From positions 1-63,957 of the forward strand of contig NZ_VIFM01000037.1 of assembly GCF_006636215.1 (NCBI RefSeq): a stretch of 63,957 nt of DNA, written 5' to 3'. The stretch's first letter is position 1; every line of letters begins with the position of its first letter. Source of the stretch: Myxococcus llanfairpwllgwyngyllgogerychwyrndrobwllllantysiliogogogochensis. Lineage in GTDB: Bacteria; Myxococcota; Myxococcia; Myxococcales; Myxococcaceae. The notes beneath the pieces are model-generated. The model did no database searches. It had not been told where the DNA came from and saw only the letters and a list, made by a program, of their open reading frames with translations. Shown in pieces: positions 16,657 to 25,161 of the stretch. Made by a program: the position numbers and the translations under genes.

Positions 16657-17178
16657 CTACAGCGTGAAGAGCGAGAGCACGAAGGTGTTCGTGCTCGGCA
16701 CGTGGAGCACCGTCCCGTTCTGCAGCGGGGGCCGGTAGAAGGCGGAGGCGTCGTAGGCCCGGGCGCGCTCCAGGGACTTGCGCGTGGTGGCCGACAGCCA
16801 GCCCCCGTCGTTCAGCGTGGGCGGGGCGAGCTCCGTGGGCGTCAGCGTGGCCAGGAGCGCCTGGGCATCCGCCTCCGAGTACTCCAGCACGGCAATCACT
16901 TCCCAGTCGGTGGGGCCCATGCCCACCTTGCCTCGGATGGCCTTGCGCCATTGGACGGACACGGGGCGCCGGGGAAGGTTCACCACCTGCTCGAGTGAAG
17001 CGAGGTCGGTGCCCGTCTTGGCGGGTGAGGTCGCAACTTGGCTCATGGGGACGCTCGTGGGTGGGGAGTCCGAGTCCTTGCAGCCCGAGGCGGCACACGC
17101 CAGGACCAGGACTCCCCCGAGGATATGTCGGAACGTCGTGGGTTCAGCGGCCGGTCTCGATGGGAGTCGACGTGGCAT
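16657..17178 (-). CDS. lipoprotein, possible immunity partner of the upstream effector
   Basis: 173 residues with a lipidation signal (ACAASGC). After a linker come LPRRPVSVQW, GMGPTDWEVIAVLEYS and APPTLNDGGWL. The order, an opening VxW strand followed by GPTDW and a regulated AVL strand, resembles small periplasmic immunity lipoproteins found beside polymorphic toxins. Its start overlaps the 3' end of the 17144-18139 gene by 35 bp, so the two are translated together. Immunity to that protein's C-terminal domain is inferred from this overlap. Nothing identifies an enzyme. Confidence 0.65.
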   Translation of the reverse strand: MPRRLPSRPAAEPTTFRHILGGVLVLACAASGCKDSDSPPTSVPMSQVATSPAKTGTDLASLEQVVNLPRRPVSVQWRKAIRGKVGMGPTDWEVIAVLEYSEADAQALLATLTPTELAPPTLNDGGWLSATTRKSLERARAYDASAFYRPPLQNGTVLHVPSTNTFVLSLFTL

Positions 17179-18139
17179 TCTCGATGTCGCCCTGTCCCCA
17201 GGTCACCTTGCGCTGCACGGTGCCTGTCTGGGTGTACTGGTGCGCCAGTCCGGTCTGCTCGAAGCGCCCGTTGTCCGAGTCCGGGATGCCGGTGGCGATG
17301 TCCTTCTGATTGGGATTGAAGTTATACCGGTCCTCGGCGTGGACCGTCATGTCCATGGAGAACGAGGGCTTGTCACCCGGCTTGGCCGGCGGCGTGACGG
17401 TGACGGTGGCGCTGTTCCAGATGCTGTGCCCGCCGATGGCCTTCTGCCAGTTCTCCGACTGGGGATACGGGAACTTGCCGTCGTTGCCACCCACGCCGAT
17501 GGGGCCGCCGGTGAGCTGGAACGTCACGGGCTTGCCAGCCAGGGAGGGGTCCTTGGCGACCATGGCCGCGTATTGGGCCTCGGCGGCCTTCTGGGTGTCC
17601 TGGGTGGCGCTCTTCAGGACCTGCTTGCCGGACTCATCCTGGGTGACGAAGCGCTCGTAGTTGAACGTCCGGTCCTTCCCGTTGCCGTGCAGGAAGTGGT
17701 CATAGGCGGCGGTGCCGTCCCGAAGGTCCGGCCGGAAGGTCTTCGCGGCCTCCAGCTTCAGCTCCCACTTCGCCTTGGCGGCGTAGTCGGAGAAGGACGG
17801 GTCCTTCGTGGCGATGGGCTTGGTGTCCTTCGGGTCCGCGGGGTTCTGCAGGAAGCCATTGTCGTGGTGGATGGGCGGGCGCGTGGCCGGACCCACCTGG
17901 TACTTCGCGGAGGTGGTGCCGTTGGTGGGCACCACCGGGTTGGTTCCGCCCGCGGGAGGCGAGCCGGCCAGGAGCTCCACGGGCTTGCTCTTGGCCGCGG
18001 CGTCCGCCGTCTCGAACTCGTCCTTGGGTGCGTTGACCTGGGCCTTCTTGTCCACGACGGGCTTCGGCGTGGGCTTCTCCTCGGGAGGCGGGAGGTAGAC
18101 CTTCTTCGGGGTGCTTCCGGAGATGGGAGGAGTGCCCAT
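17144..18139 (-). CDS. putative secreted effector with polymorphic-toxin-like C-terminus
   Basis: 331 residues without a classical signal peptide. The first 75 residues are a proline/lysine-rich disordered lead with a KDEFE motif, as in exported myxobacterial proteins. The C-terminus has GGHSIWNSATV, then DRYNFNPNQKDIATG, then GRFEQTGLAHQY. The DRYxFN segment recalls the colicin M active-site strand (DRYDFN), but the second Asp is Asn and the following His is absent, so that activity is not claimed. The overlapping lipoprotein gene behaves like an immunity gene and points to a periplasmic or envelope target. Both points are inference. Confidence 0.6.
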   Translation of the reverse strand: MGTPPISGSTPKKVYLPPPEEKPTPKPVVDKKAQVNAPKDEFETADAAAKSKPVELLAGSPPAGGTNPVVPTNGTTSAKYQVGPATRPPIHHDNGFLQNPADPKDTKPIATKDPSFSDYAAKAKWELKLEAAKTFRPDLRDGTAAYDHFLHGNGKDRTFNYERFVTQDESGKQVLKSATQDTQKAAEAQYAAMVAKDPSLAGKPVTFQLTGGPIGVGGNDGKFPYPQSENWQKAIGGHSIWNSATVTVTPPAKPGDKPSFSMDMTVHAEDRYNFNPNQKDIATGIPDSDNGRFEQTGLAHQYTQTGTVQRKVTWGQGDIENATSTPIETGR

Positions 18140-18430
18140 GTGACGAGACCTCGACGGAGTCCATCCCGCGCGCGTGGCGTTGGCTTGTGAAGGCCCGGAA
18201 TGGAAGGGGTGTGAGAACTGCGCTTGTCTGGGTTATCGGCCCACATCGGTTCCAGGTTGCGTGGCTTCAGCGGTATGTCGTGGATGTCATTGCGGGGCTG
18301 CCCCGGAGGGTGGTGGGAGTGTCCTCCAGGCATCACTCCCCGCCTTGCGGTCCTGGAGGGGCCCGAGGATGCTCGTCCCCGGGAGGCGTCATGGTGGGGG
18401 CCGGCGAGCCCGCACCGGCGGGGCGAGAGC

Positions 18431-19315
18431 ATGGACCTGGAAGAGTTGCGTGCCTTTGTCGGTGTCGCGGAGACGGGTTCGTTCCTGGCCGCGGCGGACT
18501 CCCTCGCGGTGTCGCGGACGACCTTGCGGCGGCGCGTGGAGGCGCTGGAGGCGCGCGCCGGGGTGCCGCTGCTGAAGAGCACCCGGACGGGCATCGTCCT
18601 GACGGAGGCGGGGGAGATGCTCGCCCGTCGTGGCCGGCTGATGATGCAGGAGACGAGCGCGCTGGTGGCCTCGCTGCGCGAGGTGGGCCAGGCGCCCTCC
18701 GGCGTTCTGCGGGTGGTGTTGCCGGTGGGCTTGCCGCCGCACCTGCTCGCGCCCCTCTTCGCGCTGCTGCGGGCCACGTATCCGCTGCTGCGCGTGCATG
18801 CGAGCTTCAGTGATGATCCGCTGGCGGAGCCGCTCGACAACGTGGACCTGGCGGCGCACTTCGGAGAGGAGCTGCCCCGGGGGCCCTGGATGTCCCAGGT
18901 GGTGTTGCGGGTGCGCGAGGGGCTCCTGGCCAGCGAGGACTACCTGCGTCGGCGCGGTATCCCCGGCACGGTGGAGGACCTGGAGGGTCATGAGCTGTTG
19001 TCCTGGCAGGCGCCGGGCGACGACGCGTGCCTGTGGCCCCAGCTCCGAGGGCCTTCGTTCCAGGTGGAGCCCGCCCTCGTCTCGTCGGACATCCACTTCA
19101 TCCGGGTGTGTTGTCTGGCCGGGCAGGGCATTGGCCTGATTCCCAGCGTGGCGTTCGCGGACCCGGGCGAAGGGGAGGGCACGCTGGTGCCCGTGCTCGC
19201 GGACGTGGTGGGCCGCGAGCGGCCCCTGCGCCTCAGTGTCCCGGAGGCGCTCTGCGAGATTCCCAAAATCAAGCAGGTGCTCTCACACATCCGTCGCTTC
19301 CTCGAACCCCTGTGA
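18431..19315 (+). CDS. LysR-family transcriptional regulator
   Basis: 294 residues. The helix-turn-helix is at 3-60 (LRAFVGVAETGSFLAAADSLAVSRTTLRRRVEALE), followed by a substrate-binding domain with the usual YPLLRVHASFSDDP strand and LAGQGIGLIPS. The ATG at 18431 begins the conserved MDLEELRAF; the in-frame extension upstream has no matching sequence. It is divergent from the effector/immunity pair across 291 bp in which no other gene is seen, and precedes the CHRD gene by 108 bp. Either could be its target. The effector is unknown. Confidence 0.88.
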   Translation: MDLEELRAFVGVAETGSFLAAADSLAVSRTTLRRRVEALEARAGVPLLKSTRTGIVLTEAGEMLARRGRLMMQETSALVASLREVGQAPSGVLRVVLPVGLPPHLLAPLFALLRATYPLLRVHASFSDDPLAEPLDNVDLAAHFGEELPRGPWMSQVVLRVREGLLASEDYLRRRGIPGTVEDLEGHELLSWQAPGDDACLWPQLRGPSFQVEPALVSSDIHFIRVCCLAGQGIGLIPSVAFADPGEGEGTLVPVLADVVGRERPLRLSVPEALCEIPKIKQVLSHIRRFLEPL

Positions 19316-19423
19316 GGTGAGGCTCGTGGGGCGAATCCGGCCATCGGGTGTCCATCTTCGGCCATCCCCGGCTTCGGACATCCACGCTACGGATGAAGGC
19401 GTCCTTTCGTGCCGGAGCCCGCC

Positions 19424-20059
19424 ATGCGAACGCCACTGCTCTTCACCCTCGCCACCACCACGTTGCTGACGCTGTCCGCGCACGCGAAGGACCCGGCGCT
19501 CGGCGCGACGACCTTCACCGTCTACGAGGCCTTCCTCAGCCCCGCGCAGGAGCCCGGCGAGGAGTCCGAGACGCCGAAGCTCCTGGAGAAGAGCCTGGGA
19601 GCCACGGCGCCCTCGACGCCTCGCGAGGCTCGCAAGTCCCGAGGCCATGGCGTGCTGAAGTTCTCCAAGGACCTGACGCGCGCCTACGTCGAGTTCGAGA
19701 TGAAGGGCGTCAACCCCGCCGACATCCTCATGTTCCACATCCACTGCGGTCCGCCCGGCGTGCTCGGGCCGGTGGTGGTGGACTTCGGGGAGCTGGGCAA
19801 CCTGTCGAAGACGCTCGCGGAGGGACGCCTGACGGTGGAGCTCACCCACGCGAATGTCGTCTTCATCAAGGACATGAAGGGCATGAAGCCCGGGCTGCCG
19901 GAGAGCTGTCCCGCCGAGCTGGGCTTCCTGGCGCAGACGAAGACGCTGGCCAGCCTGGAGTCGCTCGCGCGCAAGGGCGTGCTCTACTTCAACCTGCACA
20001 CCAAGGCGCATACCTACTACGGCGAGATGCGCGGGCAGCTCTATCCCGCCGAACCCTGA
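19424..20059 (+). CDS. secreted CHRD-domain protein
   Basis: 211 residues with a clear signal peptide ending SAHA. The CHRD-type fold spans most of the mature protein: RAYVEFEMKGVNPADILMFHIHCGPPG (shortened here to its His-Cys core), and the closing LHTKAHTYYGEMRGQLYP strand pair. CHRD domains occur in extracellular proteins; no enzyme activity is known for them. A free cysteine in HIHCG and another in ESCPAE could form a disulfide. GGAG precedes the ATG at 19424. Its role is unassigned. Confidence 0.8.
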   Translation: MRTPLLFTLATTTLLTLSAHAKDPALGATTFTVYEAFLSPAQEPGEESETPKLLEKSLGATAPSTPREARKSRGHGVLKFSKDLTRAYVEFEMKGVNPADILMFHIHCGPPGVLGPVVVDFGELGNLSKTLAEGRLTVELTHANVVFIKDMKGMKPGLPESCPAELGFLAQTKTLASLESLARKGVLYFNLHTKAHTYYGEMRGQLYPAEP

Positions 20060-20092
20060 GGCGCGCGGCGCGGCTCGGGTAGTCTTGGACGG

Positions 20093-20566
20093 GTGACGTC
20101 CGCTCCGAGCCCTTCGCCTGTCCCGTCCTCCCCGTCGCGCACCCGCCTGCTCTCGCTGGGGCTGGCGGTGCTGGTGATTCCGCTGGGGCTGGCGTCGCGT
20201 AGGAAGTCGCTGCCGTGGCCCTCTTTCTTCGCCACCTATGCGGGCGACACGCTGTGGGCGCTCCTGGTGTTCCTGCTGCTGCGCTTCCTCGCCCCACGCC
20301 GCGCCGCGCTCACCGTGGCCGCCGTCGCGCTCGCGTTCTCCTTCGGCATCGAGTTCAGCCAGGGCTATCACGCGCCCTGGCTGGATGCCGCGCGCCGCAC
20401 GCTGCCGGGGCGACTGGTGTTGGGGGCGGGGTTCCTCTGGAGCGACCTCGTCTGTTATTCGGTCGGCGTGCTGCTGGGCGTGGGGCTCGACGTGGCGCTG
20501 CTGACCCGCAGGGCGCCGGAGAAAGCCGCACCTTCCGTCGATATGGGCAGACCTTCATCGCGTTGA
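20093..20566 (+). CDS. DUF2809-family membrane protein
   Basis: 157 residues with four hydrophobic helices. The family pattern YAGDTLWALLVFLLLRF, then IEFSQGYHAPWLDAARRTLPGRLVLGAGFLWSDLVCY is complete, with conserved acidic and histidine residues at membrane boundaries. Function is unknown for the family. GTG start. It follows the CHRD gene by 33 bp and may share its transcript. Confidence 0.85.
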   Translation: MTSAPSPSPVPSSPSRTRLLSLGLAVLVIPLGLASRRKSLPWPSFFATYAGDTLWALLVFLLLRFLAPRRAALTVAAVALAFSFGIEFSQGYHAPWLDAARRTLPGRLVLGAGFLWSDLVCYSVGVLLGVGLDVALLTRRAPEKAAPSVDMGRPSSR

Positions 20567-20602
20567 TGTCAGGGCCGGGGCCGACATCATGGATGGAGAA
20601 TC

Positions 20603-22204
20603 ATGACGAATGTCGTGAGAGGTGCGCTCGTGGCCGCGCTGTGCCTGAGCGTCGGTGGGGGTTGTGCGCAGGAGGTCGTCCCCGTCGAGGGAGTGCCTGT
20701 CAATCTGGGCCCCTCGCAGGTCCTCGAGGACCACGGGGACTGGGCCCCGGAGCCCCTGGCCGTCTGTCCATTGCTGCCTCGCGACGGCGCCGCCGCCGAG
20801 TGCGGCACGCTGGAGTCCTTCGACCTGTCCGCGTGTGAGCGAGACTCGCTAACAAGGTTGGAGGCCAACGGCCACTTCACCGTGCATGGCATTGGCAACG
20901 ACATCCGAGAGAACGCCAACAGCCAGTTCACCGGGTCGATGAACTTCCGGCCGGGGGGCGTGGTGAGCTACGGCGGATATCCCATGCGCGAAGCCCGGGT
21001 GGACGGGAACGCGTTCTTCCTCTCCAACCACGGCACGCTCCCGGACGGCAGGGCCTTCCGGTCCTCCTTCGTGGGCTGCAAGGCGCCGAACCCGAGCCGG
21101 GTGACGGGGTGCTACGCGGTCTGCCTCGCCGGCGTTCCCTCCTTCCAGGCCACCTTCGAGGCGGAGAAGGTCCGGTGGCGCGCGGGCGAGGCGGAGGCCT
21201 CGAAGCTCACCCTGGTGGGTGAGGGCGTGGTGAATCAGGGCATCGTCGCGGACGTCTTCGTCACCAAGGGGCACGCGTATGTCGTCTCGTTGGAGAGCGC
21301 CCTCGCGGGGCCCGGCGGGCTCTTCGTCTACGATTTGAGTGACCGCTCCGCGCCCCGGCTCGTGAGCACCATCACGTACCCGGGCGACAGCTACTGGAAC
21401 GCCGTCTGGGCCAAGGACGATGCGCTCTACGTCGCCAGCGCGGCCCGGGGCCTGCTCGTCTTCGACATCGCCGAGCCGGCGAACCCGAAGCTGCTGCGCT
21501 CGCTGCCCGACGGTCGCCCCATCGATGCGCACACCATTCATGGCGACCTCAACCGGCTCTATGTCATGTCCGCATCGCCCACGCCGGAGACGCTCATCTT
21601 CGACGTGAAGAACGCGAGAGAGCCCGTGCTGCTCGGCCGCTACGCGGACCCGAGCGTGAACCCCCTGGTTGCTTCGTTCCCCCATGACGCCACGTCGTGG
21701 GGAGATCGCCTCTTCGTCAATCACTGGTCCGCGGGGTTGCTGGTGCTCGACGTGAGCGACCCGACGAACGTGGTGAAGCGGGGGGAGTATGTCTATCCGC
21801 GCGCCACCAGCCACACGAACCGCTGGCACTACGTGAACAACCGGCTCATCGTCTTCGAGGGCGGTGAGGACTGGGGCGCGCATGTCCGGGCGCTCGACAT
21901 GACCGACCTGGACAAGCCCGTGCTCATTGGTGAGTACCGCCTCTCTCCGGGCGTCTCCATCCACAACATGGAGCTGAAGGGCAACCTGCTCTATCTCGCC
22001 CACTATCAGCACGGGGTGCGGGTGCTGGACGTGTCGCGTCCCTCGGAGATGCGGGAGGTCGCCTACTTCAATACCTGGCGGGGGACTGACCGGGCTCGCG
22101 GCACCCTGTTCTATGACGGCGCCATCGGCATGCGCATCCCGGGCGATGGCCATGTCTATGTCATCGACACCTCGCGCGGCCTGCTCATCTTCGACGAGCT
22201 GTAG
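20603..22204 (+). CDS. LVIVD-repeat lipoprotein
   Basis: 533 residues with a lipobox (SVGGGC), so anchored to a membrane outside the cytoplasm. From about residue 205 onward it carries repeated LVIVD-type beta-propeller units (GLFVYDLSD, GLLVFDIAEPANP, GLLVLDVSDPTNV, GVRVLDVSRP, GLLIFDEL). The N-terminal 200 residues include eight cysteines and no known domain. A binding scaffold at the cell surface is likely. GGAG precedes the ATG. A strong hairpin follows the stop. Confidence 0.85.
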   Translation: MTNVVRGALVAALCLSVGGGCAQEVVPVEGVPVNLGPSQVLEDHGDWAPEPLAVCPLLPRDGAAAECGTLESFDLSACERDSLTRLEANGHFTVHGIGNDIRENANSQFTGSMNFRPGGVVSYGGYPMREARVDGNAFFLSNHGTLPDGRAFRSSFVGCKAPNPSRVTGCYAVCLAGVPSFQATFEAEKVRWRAGEAEASKLTLVGEGVVNQGIVADVFVTKGHAYVVSLESALAGPGGLFVYDLSDRSAPRLVSTITYPGDSYWNAVWAKDDALYVASAARGLLVFDIAEPANPKLLRSLPDGRPIDAHTIHGDLNRLYVMSASPTPETLIFDVKNAREPVLLGRYADPSVNPLVASFPHDATSWGDRLFVNHWSAGLLVLDVSDPTNVVKRGEYVYPRATSHTNRWHYVNNRLIVFEGGEDWGAHVRALDMTDLDKPVLIGEYRLSPGVSIHNMELKGNLLYLAHYQHGVRVLDVSRPSEMREVAYFNTWRGTDRARGTLFYDGAIGMRIPGDGHVYVIDTSRGLLIFDEL

Positions 22205-22223
22205 CCGGTAGGCGGAAGTCCTT

Positions 22224-22255
22224 CACCGGAGGCTGGCGACGGCGGGCCTCCGGTG
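22224..22255 (+). terminator. 10-bp hairpin after the LVIVD gene
   Basis: CACCGGAGGC pairs perfectly with GCCTCCGGTG across a 12-nt loop, 20 nt past the stop. There is no T-run, so it may work as a Rho-assisted or structural terminator. The remaining gap to 22421 shows no gene. Confidence 0.55.
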
Positions 22256-22421
22256 TTGAACGAATGGACCGGGCGCGGGTACCAGACTGCTCGGGCACGT
22301 AGCCCTTGGTGGGCCATCTGCCATACGCTTCGCCCAGGGTGCCGGTGGTCGAACATGGATTCCTCGGGGGGAGGGTCGCGGGCTGATGCTCCGGACGCCG
22401 TCCTTTCGGGGAAACGGAAAG

Positions 22422-23495
22422 ATGGCCTCGATGCTTCGCAATGGGTGTTTGTCGTTGTTGTTGTTCGTGCTCGTCGGCTGCGGCTCACGACACCACGGTC
22501 CGACGGTGCATGAGCGCCGTGCCGCCATTCGCGCCGTGCATGCGCAGAAGTACGGTTCGAGTGACGGCTTCCAGTCCACGTCCTGGGGCATGACGCGCGA
22601 CCAGGTCCGGGCGATGTACCCGGGCACGCAGGAGACCTCGCGCGGAGACCTGGTCCTCACCACGGCATTGGCGGAGCACCCCGCCCAGGTGTTCTTCCTC
22701 TTCGCGGACGGGCGCCTGGGCTCCGTCTTCGTGCGCTTCGCGACCCCCTCGGACGTGCGCAATGACCACCAGGAGGTGGTGGAGTTGCTGACCTCCAAGT
22801 ACGGCCGCGCCGCCAAGCGCGGCTCATCGCGACGCGTGCAGAGGTACCGCGAGTCGCTCGACCTCGCGTGGCTGCTCTCCCAGAGTGCTCCGCCCGTACC
22901 CTCGAACTTCCCCGCCGCCACGGAGTCGGGAGCGCAGGTCGAGGGGGCTCCGCCTGATGGCGCACCCATCAACTTCCCCGCGCCCACGGAGTCGGGAGCG
23001 CAGGTCGCGGGAGCTCCGCCCGACGGGGCGCTCGCGAACTTCCCCGCGCCCACGGAGTCCGGAGCGCAGGTCGCGGGAGCTCCGCCCGACGGCGCACCCA
23101 CGAACTTCCCCGCGCCCACGGAGTCGGGAGCGCGGGTGTCCGAGGGACAGCCTCCGCTGGTCGAGGCGACGACGGCGGGGGACTCGCTGGACGAGGAGGA
23201 CTCGCGGGACACGGCCGTGGCCTCGGCGCCTGAAGAGAGCGCCGCCTCCGAGTCGGAGGCGCCCGAGTTGTTCGGTCCCATCTCGGAGCCCGAGGTGAGC
23301 ATCTCCCGCCGTGGCTTCGTGGTCGTCGCCAACTGGAAGGCGTGGGAGACGACCGTGCGCCTCGTGGGCTACCAGTTCTCCCGGGAGCGGCTGCTCACGC
23401 TCCACTACGAGAGCCCCGAGTACGCGGAGGCGATTCGCGATGGGCTGGAGCGCCTCCAGAGGCAGCAGCGTCGCTCCAGAGCCCGGGACTTCTAG
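22422..23495 (+). CDS. lipoprotein with internal 22-residue repeats
   Basis: 357 residues with a lipobox (VLVGC). Two unrelated folded parts surround a repeat: about residues 25-150 contain WGMTRDQVRAMYPG and VFFLFADGRLGSVFVRF, and the last 70 residues are basic. In between lie three to four copies of a 22-residue unit NFPAPTESGAQVAGAPPDGAP, then an acidic serine-rich stretch. The unit is a 66-bp DNA repeat. It probably forms a flexible stalk. The start could also be the ATG at 22431. No enzymatic function is seen. Confidence 0.75.
   Translation: MASMLRNGCLSLLLFVLVGCGSRHHGPTVHERRAAIRAVHAQKYGSSDGFQSTSWGMTRDQVRAMYPGTQETSRGDLVLTTALAEHPAQVFFLFADGRLGSVFVRFATPSDVRNDHQEVVELLTSKYGRAAKRGSSRRVQRYRESLDLAWLLSQSAPPVPSNFPAATESGAQVEGAPPDGAPINFPAPTESGAQVAGAPPDGALANFPAPTESGAQVAGAPPDGAPTNFPAPTESGARVSEGQPPLVEATTAGDSLDEEDSRDTAVASAPEESAASESEAPELFGPISEPEVSISRRGFVVVANWKAWETTVRLVGYQFSRERLLTLHYESPEYAEAIRDGLERLQRQQRRSRARDF
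22905..23140 (+). repeat. 66-bp in-frame tandem repeat
   Basis: The core CGGAGTCSGGAGCG recurs at 22921, 22987, 23053 and 23119, an exact 66-bp period. It is a multiple of three, so it encodes 22-residue repeats. Copies 2 and 3 are nearly identical, pointing to recent expansion or gene conversion. Confidence 0.85.
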
Positions 23496-23669
23496 CCGCG
23501 CCCCCAGGTGCCCCTCGTCTGGACTGAGAGGGGCACCGCAGGGCCTCCGTCCGGCTCGATTGTTCGCCCCGGCGGAACTGTGATGCTGGTTCCCAGGGCA
23601 TTATTTCGCGGGGACGAAGGCCCATTGTTTCTCCATGCCGGCGACGAAACGCCGGACGGGAGAAACGAC

Positions 23670-24410
23670 ATGAATGCACAGACCCCGAAGGTGGCCCTCG
23701 TCACCGGTGCTTCCCGAGGTATCGGCGCCGCCGTCGCGAGGCGGCTGGCCCAGGATGGCTTCACCGTCATCGTCAACTACGCGGAGTCCGCCGCGCCTGC
23801 CGAGGCGTTGGTCCGCGAGATTGAGCAGGCGGGCGGCAAGGCCCTGGCCGCCCAGGCGGATGTCAGCAAGAGCGCGGACGTGCGGCGCCTGTTCGACGCG
23901 GCCCAGACGGCCTTCGGCGGCGTGGACGTGCTCGTCAACAACGCGGGCATCATGAGCCTCTCCACGCTGGCGGACACCGACGACGCCGTGTTCGAGCGGC
24001 AAATCGCGGTCAACCTCCAGGGCACCTTCAACACCCTGCGGGAGGCGGCCCGGCGGCTGCGCGACGGCGGGCGCATCATCAACTTCTCCTCCAGCGTGGT
24101 GGGCCTGCTGCAGCCGACCTACGGCGTGTACGCGGGCACCAAGGCGGCGGTGGAGGCGATGACGAGCGTGCTGGCCAAGGAGCTGCGCGGACGGAACATC
24201 ACCGTCAACGCCGTGGCCCCGGGGCCCACCGCCACGGACCTGTTCCTCAAGGGCAAGCCCCAGGACCTCGTCGACCGCATGGCGAAGCTCGCGCCGCTGG
24301 AGCGACTGGGCCAGCCCACGGACATCGCCGCCACCGTCGCCTTCCTCGCCGGCCCCGACGCCGGCTGGGTCAACGGGCAGGTGCTGCGCGCCAACGGCGG
24401 AATCATCTGA
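23670..24410 (+). CDS. short-chain dehydrogenase/reductase
   Basis: 246 residues, classical SDR. It moves hydride between NAD(P) and an alcohol/ketone substrate. TGASRGIG (12-19) binds the cofactor, NNAG stabilises the fold, and the catalytic Ser-Tyr-Lys appear in SSSVVG and YGVYAGTK. The arginine after TGAS favours NADPH. The C-terminal GWVNGQVLRANGG is the usual FabG-type end. The ATG at 23670 follows GGGAG, while an in-frame upstream extension has no family similarity. It stands alone. The substrate is not predictable. Confidence 0.9.
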   Translation: MNAQTPKVALVTGASRGIGAAVARRLAQDGFTVIVNYAESAAPAEALVREIEQAGGKALAAQADVSKSADVRRLFDAAQTAFGGVDVLVNNAGIMSLSTLADTDDAVFERQIAVNLQGTFNTLREAARRLRDGGRIINFSSSVVGLLQPTYGVYAGTKAAVEAMTSVLAKELRGRNITVNAVAPGPTATDLFLKGKPQDLVDRMAKLAPLERLGQPTDIAATVAFLAGPDAGWVNGQVLRANGGII

Positions 24411-24425
24411 GCGCGGGGCGCGGGC

Positions 24426-25094
24426 TCACGGCGAGCCGTTCACGTCCACGTAGGCGCGGCGGGCTGGCACGGAGACGAGGCGTCCTTCCGGCATCACGTA
24501 GGCCGTGAGGCGCCCGCCGTACACGCAGCCCGAGTCCAGGCCCACCGCATGCGAGTGCTGCTGCACGCCGCGCATGGCGTCGTGGCCGAAGATGACCAGC
24601 TCCGGGCCCTTCCAGCAGCTGGCCCAGGGCACGCCGCCATCCACGCGCTTCGACGGCGTCCCGTCCGGGGCGATGCTGCGCAGGTTGAGCAGCTCATCCG
24701 CGCGCTGCGCTTCCAGCGGGACTCCTGGCACCAGCCCTCCGTGCACCGCGAGGACATTCAGGTCCGGGAAGCGGCGGTACAGCGGCTGGGCCTCCAGGTA
24801 CGTCCAGTCGTCCGCCGTCAGCGTCTCCAGGACCTGGCGGTGCTCCTTGCCCAGCTTCTTGCCCTCGGGGGCGCGTCCCGTGTGCCAGCGCAGCACGTGC
24901 GCGTCGTGGTTGCCTCGCACCGCGAGCAGCCCGCGCTCGCGAGCGCACCGCACCACGCCCGCGGAGTCCGGCCCCTTCGCCACCAGGTCGCCCACCAGCA
25001 CCACGCGGTCGTCCGGCCGCCAGCCACACGCGGCCAGCAGCGCGTTCAGCTCCTCCGCGCAGCCATGGACGTCTCCGATGAAGAGCGTTCGCAT
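24426..25094 (-). CDS. metallophosphoesterase, serine/threonine phosphatase-like
   Basis: 222 residues. The dinuclear-metal motifs are GDVHG near the start, GDLVAKGPDS, GNHD, and later a histidine in VHGG and GHD. The arrangement matches bacterial PPP-type phosphatases and ApaH-like diadenosine tetraphosphate hydrolases; which substrate it uses cannot be said. Cytoplasmic. GAGGCGG precedes the ATG. Convergent with the SDR gene, leaving 15 bp between stops with a small GGCTC/GAGCC hairpin. Confidence 0.85.
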   Translation of the reverse strand: MRTLFIGDVHGCAEELNALLAACGWRPDDRVVLVGDLVAKGPDSAGVVRCARERGLLAVRGNHDAHVLRWHTGRAPEGKKLGKEHRQVLETLTADDWTYLEAQPLYRRFPDLNVLAVHGGLVPGVPLEAQRADELLNLRSIAPDGTPSKRVDGGVPWASCWKGPELVIFGHDAMRGVQQHSHAVGLDSGCVYGGRLTAYVMPEGRLVSVPARRAYVDVNGSP

Positions 25095-25161
25095 CCCGCC
25101 TCTTCTTTAATTCGCTTCGACGCCCCGGGGAACCCTCCCGGGAGGTGCGGGGTCCGCGGCG

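Noticed and set aside
17144..18139. Assigning the effector as colicin M lipid II hydrolase
   Set aside because: Only DRYxFN is shared; the second catalytic Asp and the later His-Arg pair are missing.
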